A DNA stretch of 7,674 nucleotides. It comes from Burkholderiales bacterium (GTDB lineage Bacteria > Actinomycetota > Thermoleophilia > Gaiellales > Gaiellaceae). The DNA lies in assembly GCA_025935595.1 (NCBI GenBank), contig JAICUZ010000116.1, positions 1-7,674 of the forward strand. The letters run 5' to 3'. Below are positions 1-6,768 of this stretch, in pieces; the first letter of the stretch is position 1, and the number at the start of each line of letters is the position of its first letter. Made by a program: the position numbers and the translations under genes. The notes beneath the pieces were generated by a model that ran no database searches, was not told where the DNA came from, and worked only from the letters and a program-made list of their open reading frames with translations.

Positions 1-486
1 CACGGGCCGCTCGCGTTCTACGCGGTGCTCGCGAAGCACGGCTTCTTTTCGCCGGACGAGCTCGACCGGTTCTTGAAGTGGGACGGGATTCTCGGTTCGC
101 ATCCGGACCGCAATCGCGTGCCCGGCGTCGAGGCGTCGACCGGCTCGCTCGGGCACGGACTGCCGATGGCGGTCGGCGTCGCCTACGCGCTTCGCGCCCG
201 GGGCTTCGACGAGCAGCGCGTGTTCGTCCTCACGGGCGACGCCGAGCTGAACGAAGGCGCGAACTGGGAGGCGATCCTCCACGCCGGCTCCGTCGGCCTA
301 GCGAACCTGACGCTGATCGTCGTCGACAACCGCTCGAGCACGGTGGAGATGGGCGACATCGCCGCCAAGCTCGCCGCCTTCGGGTGGGACGCGGTGACCG
401 TCGACGGACGCGATCGCGACGCGTTGCGCGCCGCGTACGGGCGCCGAACGGACGGTCCGACCGCGATTGTGGCGGTGGTTCTGTGA
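1..486 (+). CDS. Transketolase-like N-terminal subunit (5' end outside window)
   Basis: The reading frame is open from base 1 and ends at TGA 484-486, giving 161 visible residues; the start lies upstream of the window. It is the thiamine diphosphate-binding half of a split transketolase, a family that moves two-carbon ketol units between sugar phosphates in the cytoplasm. Visible marks, numbered from the first visible residue, are the H-G-P-L-A-F-Y-A-V-L-A-K stretch at 1-12, STGSLGHGL at 47-54, and the cofactor motif with GDAE at 79-82 and VDN at 108-110, where Asp80 and Asn110 match the metal ligands of transketolases. AFGWD at 127-130 and VDG at 134-136 are also typical. The loop between VDN and AFGW looks several residues shorter than usual and lacks the common I-D-G motif. 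The C-terminal half follows with a 4-base overlap. Family is secure; exact substrate is unknown. Confidence 0.9.
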   Translation, partial: HGPLAFYAVLAKHGFFSPDELDRFLKWDGILGSHPDRNRVPGVEASTGSLGHGLPMAVGVAYALRARGFDEQRVFVLTGDAELNEGANWEAILHAGSVGLANLTLIVVDNRSSTVEMGDIAAKLAAFGWDAVTVDGRDRDALRAAYGRRTDGPTAIVAVVL

Positions 487-1376
487 CGACGATGCGCGAG
501 CAGGCGATGGCGACCGCCGTCGATCTCTTCCAGCGTGACGAGCGTGTCGCGATCGTGATGGCGGACATCAGCCTCGACTACCTGCAGCCCGCCGTCGAGC
601 ACGATCCGCGCCGCGCCGTCAACGCCGGGATCATGGAGCAGAGCGCCGTGGGGATCGCCGCCGGCTTCGCGCTCGAGGGGTTCCATCCGATCGTGCACAC
701 GCTCGCGCCGTTCCTGACGGAGCGGCCGCTCGAGCAGATCAAGCTCGACTTCGGCTATCAGGGCCTCGGCGGCACGTTCATCTCGGCCGGCGCCCCGTAC
801 GACTACGGCGAGTCGGGCGGAACGCACCACGCGCCCGGTGACGTGCAAGCGCTCGGGAGCATCCCCGGGCTCGAGGTGCTCGTGCCGGGATCGGCGCCCG
901 AGACCGACGCGCTGCTGCGCGTGAGCTATGCGAACGGCCGGCCGACCTACCTCCGAACGAGCGTCGTCGAGAACCGCGAGCCGGTCGACCTCGCGCCCGG
1001 CGGGCTGACCGTGGTGCGGCGCGGTGCCGACCTGACCGTTGTCGCCGCCGGGCCGTTCCTCGCGCGCACGCTCGACGCCCTCGCCGGCGTCGACGCGACC
1101 GTGCTCTACGCGACGACGCTTGTGCCGCTCGATGCGGACGCGCTGGTGCGGGAGGCGGCGACTTCGCCCAGGGTCGTGCTCGTCGAGCCCGCGTACGAAG
1201 GGACGTCCGCAGCACAGATCGCTGCCGCTCTTTCACATCGGCCGATGCAGTTCCTCTCGATCGGCGTGCCGCGGCGGTTCATCGAGCGGTACGGGACGAG
1301 CGCCGAGCACGATGCGGCGCTCGGGCTCGACGTGCGCGGGATCCGCGAGCGCGTGCTGGCGTTTCTAGATCGCTAG
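483..1376 (+). CDS. Transketolase-like C-terminal subunit
   Basis: This gene encodes 297 residues, close to the 300-320 usual for separate transketolase C-terminal subunits. It should contain the pyrimidine-binding and C-terminal domains that pair with the preceding subunit. NAGIMEQ at 47-53 carries the glutamate (Glu52) that activates the cofactor aminopyrimidine ring. GGTHH at 112-116 is the usual T-H motif, but the E-D that normally follows is P-G-D here. VVLVEPAYEG near 231-240 and IGVPRRFIERYG at 260-271 match the C-terminal domain. I chose GTG 483 because it overlaps the preceding stop as GTGA, a typical coupled start; ATG 492, three codons later, is an alternative and neither has a clear Shine-Dalgarno. 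The same frame is open far upstream (from about 78), but that part is an arginine-rich shadow of the N-terminal gene. The 3' end overlaps the convergent ABC gene by 12 bases. Confidence 0.9.
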   Translation: MTTMREQAMATAVDLFQRDERVAIVMADISLDYLQPAVEHDPRRAVNAGIMEQSAVGIAAGFALEGFHPIVHTLAPFLTERPLEQIKLDFGYQGLGGTFISAGAPYDYGESGGTHHAPGDVQALGSIPGLEVLVPGSAPETDALLRVSYANGRPTYLRTSVVENREPVDLAPGGLTVVRRGADLTVVAAGPFLARTLDALAGVDATVLYATTLVPLDADALVREAATSPRVVLVEPAYEGTSAAQIAAALSHRPMQFLSIGVPRRFIERYGTSAEHDAALGLDVRGIRERVLAFLDR

Positions 1377-1390
1377 TCCGGCTTGCCAGC
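1355..1390. terminator. Possible bidirectional terminator-like dyad at the convergent gene ends
   Basis: Two arms, GCTGGC at 1355-1360 and GCCAGC at 1385-1390, are perfect reverse complements. Between them CTAG at 1365-1368 can pair with CTAG at 1373-1376. The dyad surrounds both TAG stop codons: the transketolase stop at 1374-1376 on plus and the ABC stop at 1365-1367 on minus. There is no intergenic space, so any terminator must lie in coding sequence. No T-run follows on either strand and the inner loop is asymmetric (4 versus 8 bases), so it does not qualify as a classic intrinsic terminator. Confidence 0.25.
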
Positions 1391-3071
1391 TCGCCCAGAG
1401 GGCGGCGTACCTGTCTCCCTGCGCGACGAGCTCGTCGTGCGAGGCGATCTCGACGAGCCGGCCGTGCTCCATCACGGCGACGCGGTCGGCGCGCTCTGCC
1501 GTCGAGAGCCGGTGCGCGATCGTGATCACCGTGCGGCCGCGCGCGAGCACCGACAGCGCGTGCTCGACCGCCGCTTCCGTCCGCGGGTCGAGCGACGAGG
1601 TCGCCTCGTCGAGCACGATCACCGCCGGGTCGACGAGCGCCACGCGGGCGATCGAGACGAGCTGGCGCTCTCCCGCCGAGAGGCGCACACCGCGCGAGCG
1701 GACGTCCGTCGCGAGGGCGTCGGGCAGGGCTTCGACACGCGCCAACGCGCCGATCGAGCGCAGCGCCTCGCGCACCTCGTCGTCCGTCGCGTCCGGGCGG
1801 CCGAGCCGCACGTTGTCGGCGATCGAGCCCGCGAAGAGGTGGCCCTCCTGCGGCACGAAGACGATGCGCGCGCGGAGGGCGTCGAGCGTCGCCTCGCGCA
1901 GGTCGGTGCCGCCGAGCGAGATCCGGCCCCGCTGGGGGTCGTACCCGCGGACGAGCAGCTTCGCCAACGTCGATTTTCCGGCGCCGGTTGCGCCGACGAG
2001 GGCAAGGTGCTCGCCGGGGGAGACCGTGAGCGAGACGTCCACGACCGCGGGCGCACTGTCGCCGTAGGCGAACGTGACCGCTTCGGCGCGCAGCTCCCCG
2101 CCGGCAGGCAGCGCGCCGGTGCCGCCGAGGACGGTCGGCGGCTCGGCGAGCAGTGACGAGATCTTCGCGAGCGCGGCGCGACCCGACTGGAACTCGCTGT
2201 ACCAGTCGCCGAGTCGTGCGACGGGATCGAAAAGCGAGATCAGGTACAGCGCGAAGGCGACCACCGTGCCGACGGTGACCCGTCCGTGCCGCTCGAGGTA
2301 GCCGCCGACGACGAGCACGGCCGCGAGGGCGAGCGCCTGGGCGAACGCGATCATCGGGAAGAAACCGATGTTGACGAGCGAGATCCGGCGCCACGCGGAC
2401 ACCTGCTCGCGCGAGCGCGCGCGGTAGGCGGCGTAGCGTTCCTGCTCCTGCGCGAACGACTGCACCACCCGCACGCCGGTCAGGCCTTCCTGCAGCGACG
2501 TCATCGTGTCGGCGACGCGGTCGCGGAGCGCGAGGAACGCCGGCCGCGAGCGCTTTCCGTAGCGCAGCGACGAGACCGCGAGCAACGGCACCGAGATCAG
2601 CATCACGAGCGACAGGAGCGGCGAGAGCGTGATGAGGATCACGACCGAGACGGCGAACAGCAACACCGACCCCACGACCTCGACGAGCACGGTCCGGGTG
2701 AACGTCGTCAACGTCTGAACGTCTGCCGTGAGCCGCGACACGAGCACACCGGCGCGCGTCTCCTCGAAGAACGGCAACGAGAGCTCCTGCAGCTTGTCGT
2801 ACGCGGCCGTGCGCAGGTCGCCGAGGAAACGCTCGCCCGCCCGTGCACTGCACAGCACGATCGCCCGCTCGGCGACCGGGCGGACGATCACGAGGCTCAG
2901 GTAGACGAGCGCGACGACGTCGACCGTGTGGACGTGATCGCCGCGGATGCCGTGGTCGATCGCGATCTTCACGAGGAGCGGCGCGGCCAGCGAGATGCCG
3001 GTCGCGACGACCATCGCGACGCCGGCCAAGATGACGAGCCGCAGGTGCGGCCTGATGATCGGCGCGATCAT
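1365..3071 (-). CDS. ABC exporter half-transporter, degenerate signature motif (second gene of pair)
   Basis: The 568-residue product has the standard exporter layout: a six-helix membrane domain (about 1-300, hydrophobic segments near 11-36, 52-73, 128-150, 151-168, 236-257 and 266-284) followed by an ATPase domain (about 325-568). ATPase motifs are Walker A GATGAGKST at 360-368, Q-loop VPQ with Gln408, Walker B VIVLDE at 484-489 with catalytic Glu489, and H-loop His520. The signature is LSAGE at 464-468 instead of LSGGQ. The intact Glu beside a degenerate signature fits one half of a heterodimeric exporter, the partner being the gene upstream. ATG 3071 overlaps the partner's stop as ATGA, and GGAGG on the minus strand (3082-3086) lies 10 bases before it. 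The last codons overlap the convergent transketolase gene. The exported substrate cannot be told from sequence; lipid, drug or peptide are all possible. Confidence 0.93.
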   Translation of the reverse strand: MIAPIIRPHLRLVILAGVAMVVATGISLAAPLLVKIAIDHGIRGDHVHTVDVVALVYLSLVIVRPVAERAIVLCSARAGERFLGDLRTAAYDKLQELSLPFFEETRAGVLVSRLTADVQTLTTFTRTVLVEVVGSVLLFAVSVVILITLSPLLSLVMLISVPLLAVSSLRYGKRSRPAFLALRDRVADTMTSLQEGLTGVRVVQSFAQEQERYAAYRARSREQVSAWRRISLVNIGFFPMIAFAQALALAAVLVVGGYLERHGRVTVGTVVAFALYLISLFDPVARLGDWYSEFQSGRAALAKISSLLAEPPTVLGGTGALPAGGELRAEAVTFAYGDSAPAVVDVSLTVSPGEHLALVGATGAGKSTLAKLLVRGYDPQRGRISLGGTDLREATLDALRARIVFVPQEGHLFAGSIADNVRLGRPDATDDEVREALRSIGALARVEALPDALATDVRSRGVRLSAGERQLVSIARVALVDPAVIVLDEATSSLDPRTEAAVEHALSVLARGRTVITIAHRLSTAERADRVAVMEHGRLVEIASHDELVAQGDRYAALWASWQAGLAI

Positions 3072-4792
3072 GCCGCTTCCGCCTCCGCCAGCGCGAGCAG
3101 TGCTCGATAACGCGGCGAGCCCGCGACCAGCTCGGCGTGCGTTCCCTCTTCGGCGATCCGCCCGCCTTCGACGACGGCGACGCGGTCGGCGAGCGCGATC
3201 GTCGCCGGGCGGTGCGCGATCACCAGCGTCGTCCGCCCGGCCATCACCTCCGAGAGCGCCGCGCGGATCTCGTGCTCCTTCGTCGCGTCGACGGCGGAGG
3301 TCGCGTCGTCGAGAATCAGCACCTGCGGGTCGGCGAGGATTGCGCGCGCGATCGCGATGCGCTGCCGCTGGCCGCCCGAGAGCGAGAAGCCGCGCTCGCC
3401 GAGCACGGTCTCGTAGCCCTCGGGGAGACGCTCGACGAACTCGGCGGCGCCCGCGAGCCGCGCCGCGCGGCGGATGTCCTCCTCCTCGGCGTCGGGGATG
3501 GCGAAGCCGACGTTGCCGCTCACCGTGTCGCCGAACAGGAACGTCTCCTCGAACACGAGCCCGACTCCGCGCCGCAGCTCCTCGAGCCGAAGCTCGCGGA
3601 CGTCGACCCCGCCGATCGTCACCCGGCCGCCGTCGGGGTCGTAGAACCGCGCGAGCAGCGCGGCTACCGTCGACTTGCCGGACGCGGTCGCGCCGACGAG
3701 TGCGAGGGACTCACCCTCCGGGATCGTGAGCGAGAGCCCGTCGAGGATCGGGCGCTCGTCGGCGTACCCGAAGCGGACGTCCTCGAAGCGAACCTCGCTT
3801 CGCTCCGGGAACGGCCGCGGCGAAGGCGCCTCGACGACCGCCGGCGCTGCGTCGAGGACGTCGACGACGCGGCGGCCGGCCGTCGCCCCGCGTTGCAACG
3901 TGCTCACGCGCTGCCCGACGGTTCGCAACGGGAAGACGATCAGCACGAGGTAGACGTTGAAGAGCGTGAACGTGCCGATCGTGATGTCGCCGGCGAGAAC
4001 GCGGTGGGAGCCGTACCAGAGCACGACGAGTACGCCGATCAGTGGGAGCGCCTCGAGTGCCGGCAGAAAGACGGCGTCGACGTCGGCGACCGCGAGCGAC
4101 GTCGCGACCACGCGATCGGAGCGGGCGCGGAAACGCGCCGAGAGCGCGTCGCCGGCGCCGAGCCCTTTCACGACCCGAATGCCGGCGATCGTCTCCTCCG
4201 CGAGCACCGTCAGCTTGCCCAGCTCTTCCTGGTTCACCTTCGTCCGCGCCGCGTAGCGTCGCGAGTAGCGCCCGAAGCCGACGCTGAGAAGCGGCAGCGG
4301 CAGCAGCACCGCGAGCGCAAGCCGCCAATCGACGACGAACAGCACGATCGAGACGCCGAAGATCGTGAGGATGTAGCCGACCGTGTGTCCGATCGAGTCG
4401 AAGACGCGGGCGACGAGCTCCGCGTCGTTCGACGCGCGCGAGATCAGGTCGCCGGCGCCGACGCGGTCGTGGTACCGCGCGTCGAGCTCGAGCGCGCGGC
4501 GGAAGATGCCGTCGCGCACGCCGGCGTCGGCAAGCGCGCGGTTCCGGATCGCGAAGTAGTGGCGCGCACCGCCCGCGACGGCCTCGGCGAGGCCCAGCGT
4601 CGCTATCCCGCCGCACGCCCACCAGAGCGCCGAGCGGTGGTGGTGGACGATCCCGGCGTCGATCGCGTGCCGGACGAGCAGCGGCGAGACGATCGCCGCG
4701 CCCTGCCAGGAGAGCCCGCCCGCGACTGCACCGACGATCGTCCAGCGAAGCCGGCGTGCGACAGACCAGAGATAGCGCCCGCCTGCGTCCAT
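3068..4792 (-). CDS. ABC exporter half-transporter, degenerate Walker B (first gene of pair)
   Basis: The 574-residue product has the same architecture as its partner: membrane domain about 1-310 (hydrophobic segments near 17-42, 56-74, 136-154, 156-174, 242-260 and 270-288) and ATPase domain about 333-574. Walker A is GATASGKST at 367-375 and the signature LSGGQRQR at 471-478 is perfect. The Walker B end is LILDD at 492-496, with Asp496 replacing the catalytic glutamate, and the Q-loop reads VFEE with Glu415 in place of the glutamine. The H-loop His527 is present. These changes mirror the defects in the partner and predict an asymmetric heterodimer. The start ATG at 4792-4790 faces folP across 17 bases. 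I see no Shine-Dalgarno and no near-downstream alternative start, and a possible -10 box sits 6 bases upstream, so a leaderless message is plausible. Substrate unknown. Confidence 0.93.
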   Translation of the reverse strand: MDAGGRYLWSVARRLRWTIVGAVAGGLSWQGAAIVSPLLVRHAIDAGIVHHHRSALWWACGGIATLGLAEAVAGGARHYFAIRNRALADAGVRDGIFRRALELDARYHDRVGAGDLISRASNDAELVARVFDSIGHTVGYILTIFGVSIVLFVVDWRLALAVLLPLPLLSVGFGRYSRRYAARTKVNQEELGKLTVLAEETIAGIRVVKGLGAGDALSARFRARSDRVVATSLAVADVDAVFLPALEALPLIGVLVVLWYGSHRVLAGDITIGTFTLFNVYLVLIVFPLRTVGQRVSTLQRGATAGRRVVDVLDAAPAVVEAPSPRPFPERSEVRFEDVRFGYADERPILDGLSLTIPEGESLALVGATASGKSTVAALLARFYDPDGGRVTIGGVDVRELRLEELRRGVGLVFEETFLFGDTVSGNVGFAIPDAEEEDIRRAARLAGAAEFVERLPEGYETVLGERGFSLSGGQRQRIAIARAILADPQVLILDDATSAVDATKEHEIRAALSEVMAGRTTLVIAHRPATIALADRVAVVEGGRIAEEGTHAELVAGSPRYRALLALAEAEAA

Positions 4793-4809
4793 GAAGCGAA
4801 AATAGCTGC
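4793..4809. promoter_or_regulatory. Divergent promoter gap shared by the ABC pair and the folP operon
   Basis: Only 17 bases separate the ABC start codon (4792, minus) from the folP GTG (4810, plus). The A/T-rich patch at 4798-4804 is the only one in the gap and sits at its centre. On the plus strand GAAAAT (4798-4803) matches TATAAT at 4 of 6 positions, 6 bases before the folP GTG. On the minus strand TATTTT (4804-4799) fits TANNNT, 6 bases before the ABC ATG. Neither gene has a Shine-Dalgarno. This geometry is what leaderless promoters show in actinobacteria. No convincing -35 hexamer is visible at 17-base spacing on either side, so this remains an inference from position and composition. 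Confidence 0.45.
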
Positions 4810-5616
4810 GTGACCTCGATCGAGGACCGCTTCCCTGCGCCCGCGGTGATGGGCGTGATCAACGTCACGCCCGACTCGTTCTCCGACGGCGGTGTGCATT
4901 TCAACGTCGAGCCGGCCGTCACGACGGCGTGGGGGATGCTCGACGCAGGTGCGGCGATCGTCGACGTCGGCGGCGAGTCGACCCGTCCCGGCTCGTCCGG
5001 TGTCAGCTCAGAACAGGAGCTCGAGCGCGTGGAGCCCGTGCTCGCCGACCTTGCCGGTGCGCCGGTGTCGATCGACACCTCGAAGGCTGCGGTCGCCCGG
5101 CGCGCGCTCGAGCTCGGGGTCGAGCTCGTGAACGACGTCACCGCCCTGCGCTCGGATCCGGACCTCGCAGGTGTGGTCGCGGACGCGGGGTGCTATGTCT
5201 GCCTCATGCACATGCAGGGTGAACCACGGACGATGCAGGAGAATCCGGTCTATGACGACGTCGTCTCCGACGTGAAGCGCTTCCTCGAAGAACGGCTTGC
5301 GTTCGCGGTCGCTGCCGGGATCGACGAGCGGAACGTCTGCCTCGATCCGGGTATCGGCTTCGGGAAGACAGCGGCGCACAACTTCGAGCTCGTCCGTCGC
5401 CTCGACGAGCTCCGCGCGCTCGGCCGTCCGCTGCTGATGGGCCTCTCCAGCAAGAGCAGCTTCGCGAAGCTGGTCGGGCGAGATCGCGTCGGCACCCTCG
5501 CCGTCTCGCTCGGTGCCGCCGTGTCCGCCTACGAGCGCGGCGCGACGATCCTGCGAGTGCACGACGTGCGCGAGCACGTGGAGGCGCTCGCCGCGGCGAA
5601 GGCAGTCCGCGGATGA
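4810..5616 (+). CDS. folP: Dihydropteroate synthase
   Basis: The enzyme condenses 6-hydroxymethyl-7,8-dihydropterin pyrophosphate with p-aminobenzoate to give 7,8-dihydropteroate, the sulfonamide-sensitive step of folate synthesis. At 268 residues it has normal length for a TIM-barrel DHPS. Conserved sites are NVTPDSFSDGG from Asn18, ESTRPG at 56-61 (Thr58, Arg59 and Pro60 of the p-aminobenzoate loop), SIDT with Asp89, NDVT with Asn108, LDPGIGFGK at 178-185, and LRVHD with Arg249 and His251. The SRK motif of most homologues is SSK here (213-215); the lysine is kept. GTG 4810 is the only plausible start: a frame stop lies at 4792-4794, and the next candidate, ATG 4849, would remove the strand just before NVTPDS. 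The stop overlaps the folB start as ATGA. It is the first gene of the folate/coaX operon. Confidence 0.96.
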   Translation: MTSIEDRFPAPAVMGVINVTPDSFSDGGVHFNVEPAVTTAWGMLDAGAAIVDVGGESTRPGSSGVSSEQELERVEPVLADLAGAPVSIDTSKAAVARRALELGVELVNDVTALRSDPDLAGVVADAGCYVCLMHMQGEPRTMQENPVYDDVVSDVKRFLEERLAFAVAAGIDERNVCLDPGIGFGKTAAHNFELVRRLDELRALGRPLLMGLSSKSSFAKLVGRDRVGTLAVSLGAAVSAYERGATILRVHDVREHVEALAAAKAVRG

Positions 5617-5960
5617 AGCTCGAGCTGCGCGGGTTGCACGTGTTCGGGTACCACGGCGTCGAGGAGGAGGAGAAGCGGCTCGGCCAGCTCTTCTTGTTCG
5701 ACCTGGAGCTCGAGGTGGGGGAGCGCGGCGCCGACGACCGGCTCGAGCACGCGATCGACTACACGCAGGTCGCGTCGGCGATCCGCGAGCTGTCGAACGA
5801 GCACCGGTTCGACCTGCTCGAGGCGCTCGCGACGGCGGTGGCCGACCTCGTGTACGAGCAGTTCGCGCCGGAGTCGGTGAAGGTGCGCGTGCGCAAACCG
5901 CAGGTGAAGCCGGCCGGCATGACGGTCGAGTTCAGCGCCGTCACCGTCGAGCGCCCGTGA
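5613..5960 (+). CDS. folB: Dihydroneopterin aldolase
   Basis: The 115-residue product is of typical length. It cleaves 7,8-dihydroneopterin to 6-hydroxymethyl-7,8-dihydropterin and glycolaldehyde, supplying the substrate of the FolK enzyme encoded next. GYHG at 12-15, followed by a glutamate cluster (Glu17-Glu20) and GQ at 24-25, is the family's N-terminal signature. Residues that align with the active-site residues of the Staphylococcus aureus enzyme are Glu20, Tyr50 (in IDYTQV), Glu70 (in FDLLEALA) and Lys95 (in VRKP). The family forms a cytoplasmic octamer of tunnel-fold subunits. ATG 5613 overlaps the folP stop as ATGA, and the folB stop overlaps the folK start as GTGA, so translation is probably coupled; no strong Shine-Dalgarno is seen before the start. 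Confidence 0.95.
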   Translation: MKLELRGLHVFGYHGVEEEEKRLGQLFLFDLELEVGERGADDRLEHAIDYTQVASAIRELSNEHRFDLLEALATAVADLVYEQFAPESVKVRVRKPQVKPAGMTVEFSAVTVERP

Positions 5961-6406
5961 CCCGCGCTTATGTGGGCCTCGGGTCGAACCTCGGCGACCG
6001 GGAGGCGACGATTCGGAGTGCCGCGGACCTGATCGGCGCAGCGCGGCTGTCGCCGCTCCTGGAGACCGAGCCGTGGGGGTTCCGCGACCAGCCGTGGTTC
6101 CTGAACGCGGCCGCGGAGGTCGAGACACCGCTCACGGCGCGCGCGTTCCTCAGGCAGTTGCTCGACGTCGAGCGGCGTCTCGGTCGTGAGCGGATCGGGC
6201 CGCGCTGGGGGCCGCGGACGATCGACCTCGACCTGCTGCTGTTCGGCGACGAGCGGATCTCGGAGCCGGGGCTCGAGATCCCGCACCCGTTGCTGCTCGA
6301 GCGGCGGTTCGTCCTCGAGCCGCTTGCCGCGCTCGCTCCCGATCAGGAAATCCCCGGAAACGGCACAGTCTCGGAAGCGCTGGCGGGGCTACAATCAGGC
6401 GCGTGA
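5957..6406 (+). CDS. folK: 6-hydroxymethyl-7,8-dihydropterin pyrophosphokinase (HPPK)
   Basis: The 149-residue product is slightly shorter than the 159-residue E. coli enzyme. It transfers pyrophosphate from ATP to 6-hydroxymethyl-7,8-dihydropterin, making the substrate of FolP. YVGLGSNLGDR at 5-15 is the N-terminal signature, followed by ETEPWG at 36-41 and FLNAAAEVET at 48-57. The family hallmark RWGPRTIDLDLLLFG at 83-97 carries the two magnesium-binding aspartates, Asp90 and Asp92. IPHP at 108-111 and RRFVLEPLA at 116-124 complete the pattern. GTG 5957 overlaps the folB stop as GTGA. The last codons before the stop (CTA, CAA, TCA) are A-ending, unlike the rest of the gene, and contain a candidate -10 box for the next gene. 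The product is cytoplasmic and the domain looks complete. Confidence 0.96.
   Translation: MTRAYVGLGSNLGDREATIRSAADLIGAARLSPLLETEPWGFRDQPWFLNAAAEVETPLTARAFLRQLLDVERRLGRERIGPRWGPRTIDLDLLLFGDERISEPGLEIPHPLLLERRFVLEPLAALAPDQEIPGNGTVSEALAGLQSGA
6390..6395 (+). promoter_or_regulatory. Candidate internal leaderless promoter (-10 box) for the DUF2469-coaX genes
   Basis: TACAAT matches the TATAAT consensus at 5 of 6 positions and lies 7 bases before the GTG at 6403, the spacing expected if transcription begins at the start codon itself. It falls in a run of three A-ending codons at the end of folK, in otherwise G/C-ending sequence. No good -35 hexamer is visible 17-18 bases upstream. It could be chance, but the combination of spacing, codon choice and lack of a Shine-Dalgarno before 6403 favours a function. 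Confidence 0.4.
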
Positions 6407-6768
6407 GCAACCTCGACGAGCTCGACGAATTCGAGGCCGAGGCCGAGCTCCGCCTGAAGAAGGAGTACGGCGCCGTCTTCGGGCTGTTCCGGTACTGCGT
6501 CCTCACGCAGGACGCGACGTACCTCTGCAACAAGCTCGACATGCAGTACGTCCCGCAGCCGAACTACCCGTTCTTCCATCTCAAGATGGAGGACGTGTGG
6601 GTGTGGGACAAGAACCGCCCGACGCGGATGATCCCGCGTGCCGAGGTGTACACCTCGAGCGACGTGACGATCGAGGAGCTCCGCGGCGAGGGCGACGAGC
6701 CGGTTCTCACTCCCGAGGCGCTTGCCAAGCGCATCGGCGAAGGCCGCTCAGAGATAGAAGATCTCTGA
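6403..6768 (+). CDS. DUF2469-family conserved protein of unknown function
   Basis: The 121-residue product resembles the DUF2469 family, whose mycobacterial member (Rv2901c, next to rnhB) I recall from memory. Shared features are the acidic N-terminus with L-x-x-F-E-x-E-x-E-L (about 7-16), the KEYG segment at 20-23, the tryptophan motif VWVWDKNRPTR at 65-75, and the closing SSDVTIEEL at 85-93. Compared with the mycobacterial protein there are a few extra residues before the tryptophan motif and a longer polar tail (about 94-121). Two cysteines (32 and 42) flank a central strand-like segment. There is no signal peptide or membrane segment. GTG 6403 overlaps the folK stop as GTGA. No biochemical role is known to me; location between folK and coaX hints at a link to cofactor metabolism, but this is only context. 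Confidence 0.82.
   Translation: MSNLDELDEFEAEAELRLKKEYGAVFGLFRYCVLTQDATYLCNKLDMQYVPQPNYPFFHLKMEDVWVWDKNRPTRMIPRAEVYTSSDVTIEELRGEGDEPVLTPEALAKRIGEGRSEIEDL

Noticed and set aside
78..482. Open frame upstream of the transketolase C-terminal subunit that would add about 135 residues.
   Set aside because: The translation is arginine-rich and unlike any transketolase, and it lies inside the clearly conserved N-terminal subunit in another frame.
1..1376. The two transketolase halves as one gene broken by a frameshift.
   Set aside because: The junction is a clean GTGA overlap at the normal domain boundary, and split transketolases are an established form.
1279..2853. Long minus-strand frame (about 524 codons) overlapping the second ABC gene, and a similar one at 3711-5141 overlapping the first.
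   Set aside because: They lie in other frames of genuine ABC coding sequence and are mainly Arg/Ala repeats; 3711-5141 also runs across folP and the divergent gap.
3137..4813. Long plus-strand open frame (about 558 codons) opposite the first ABC gene.
   Set aside because: It is antisense to a gene with all ABC motifs, is low in complexity and rich in Arg, Asp and Glu, and has no recognisable domain; long antisense frames are expected at this GC content.
4814..4825. Perfect 12-bp palindrome CCTCGATCGAGG just inside folP, as an operator for the divergent promoter.
   Set aside because: About two or more 12-bp palindromes are expected by chance in a window this size, and TCGA-rich codon pairs are common here. 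It may deserve notice only if conserved in relatives.
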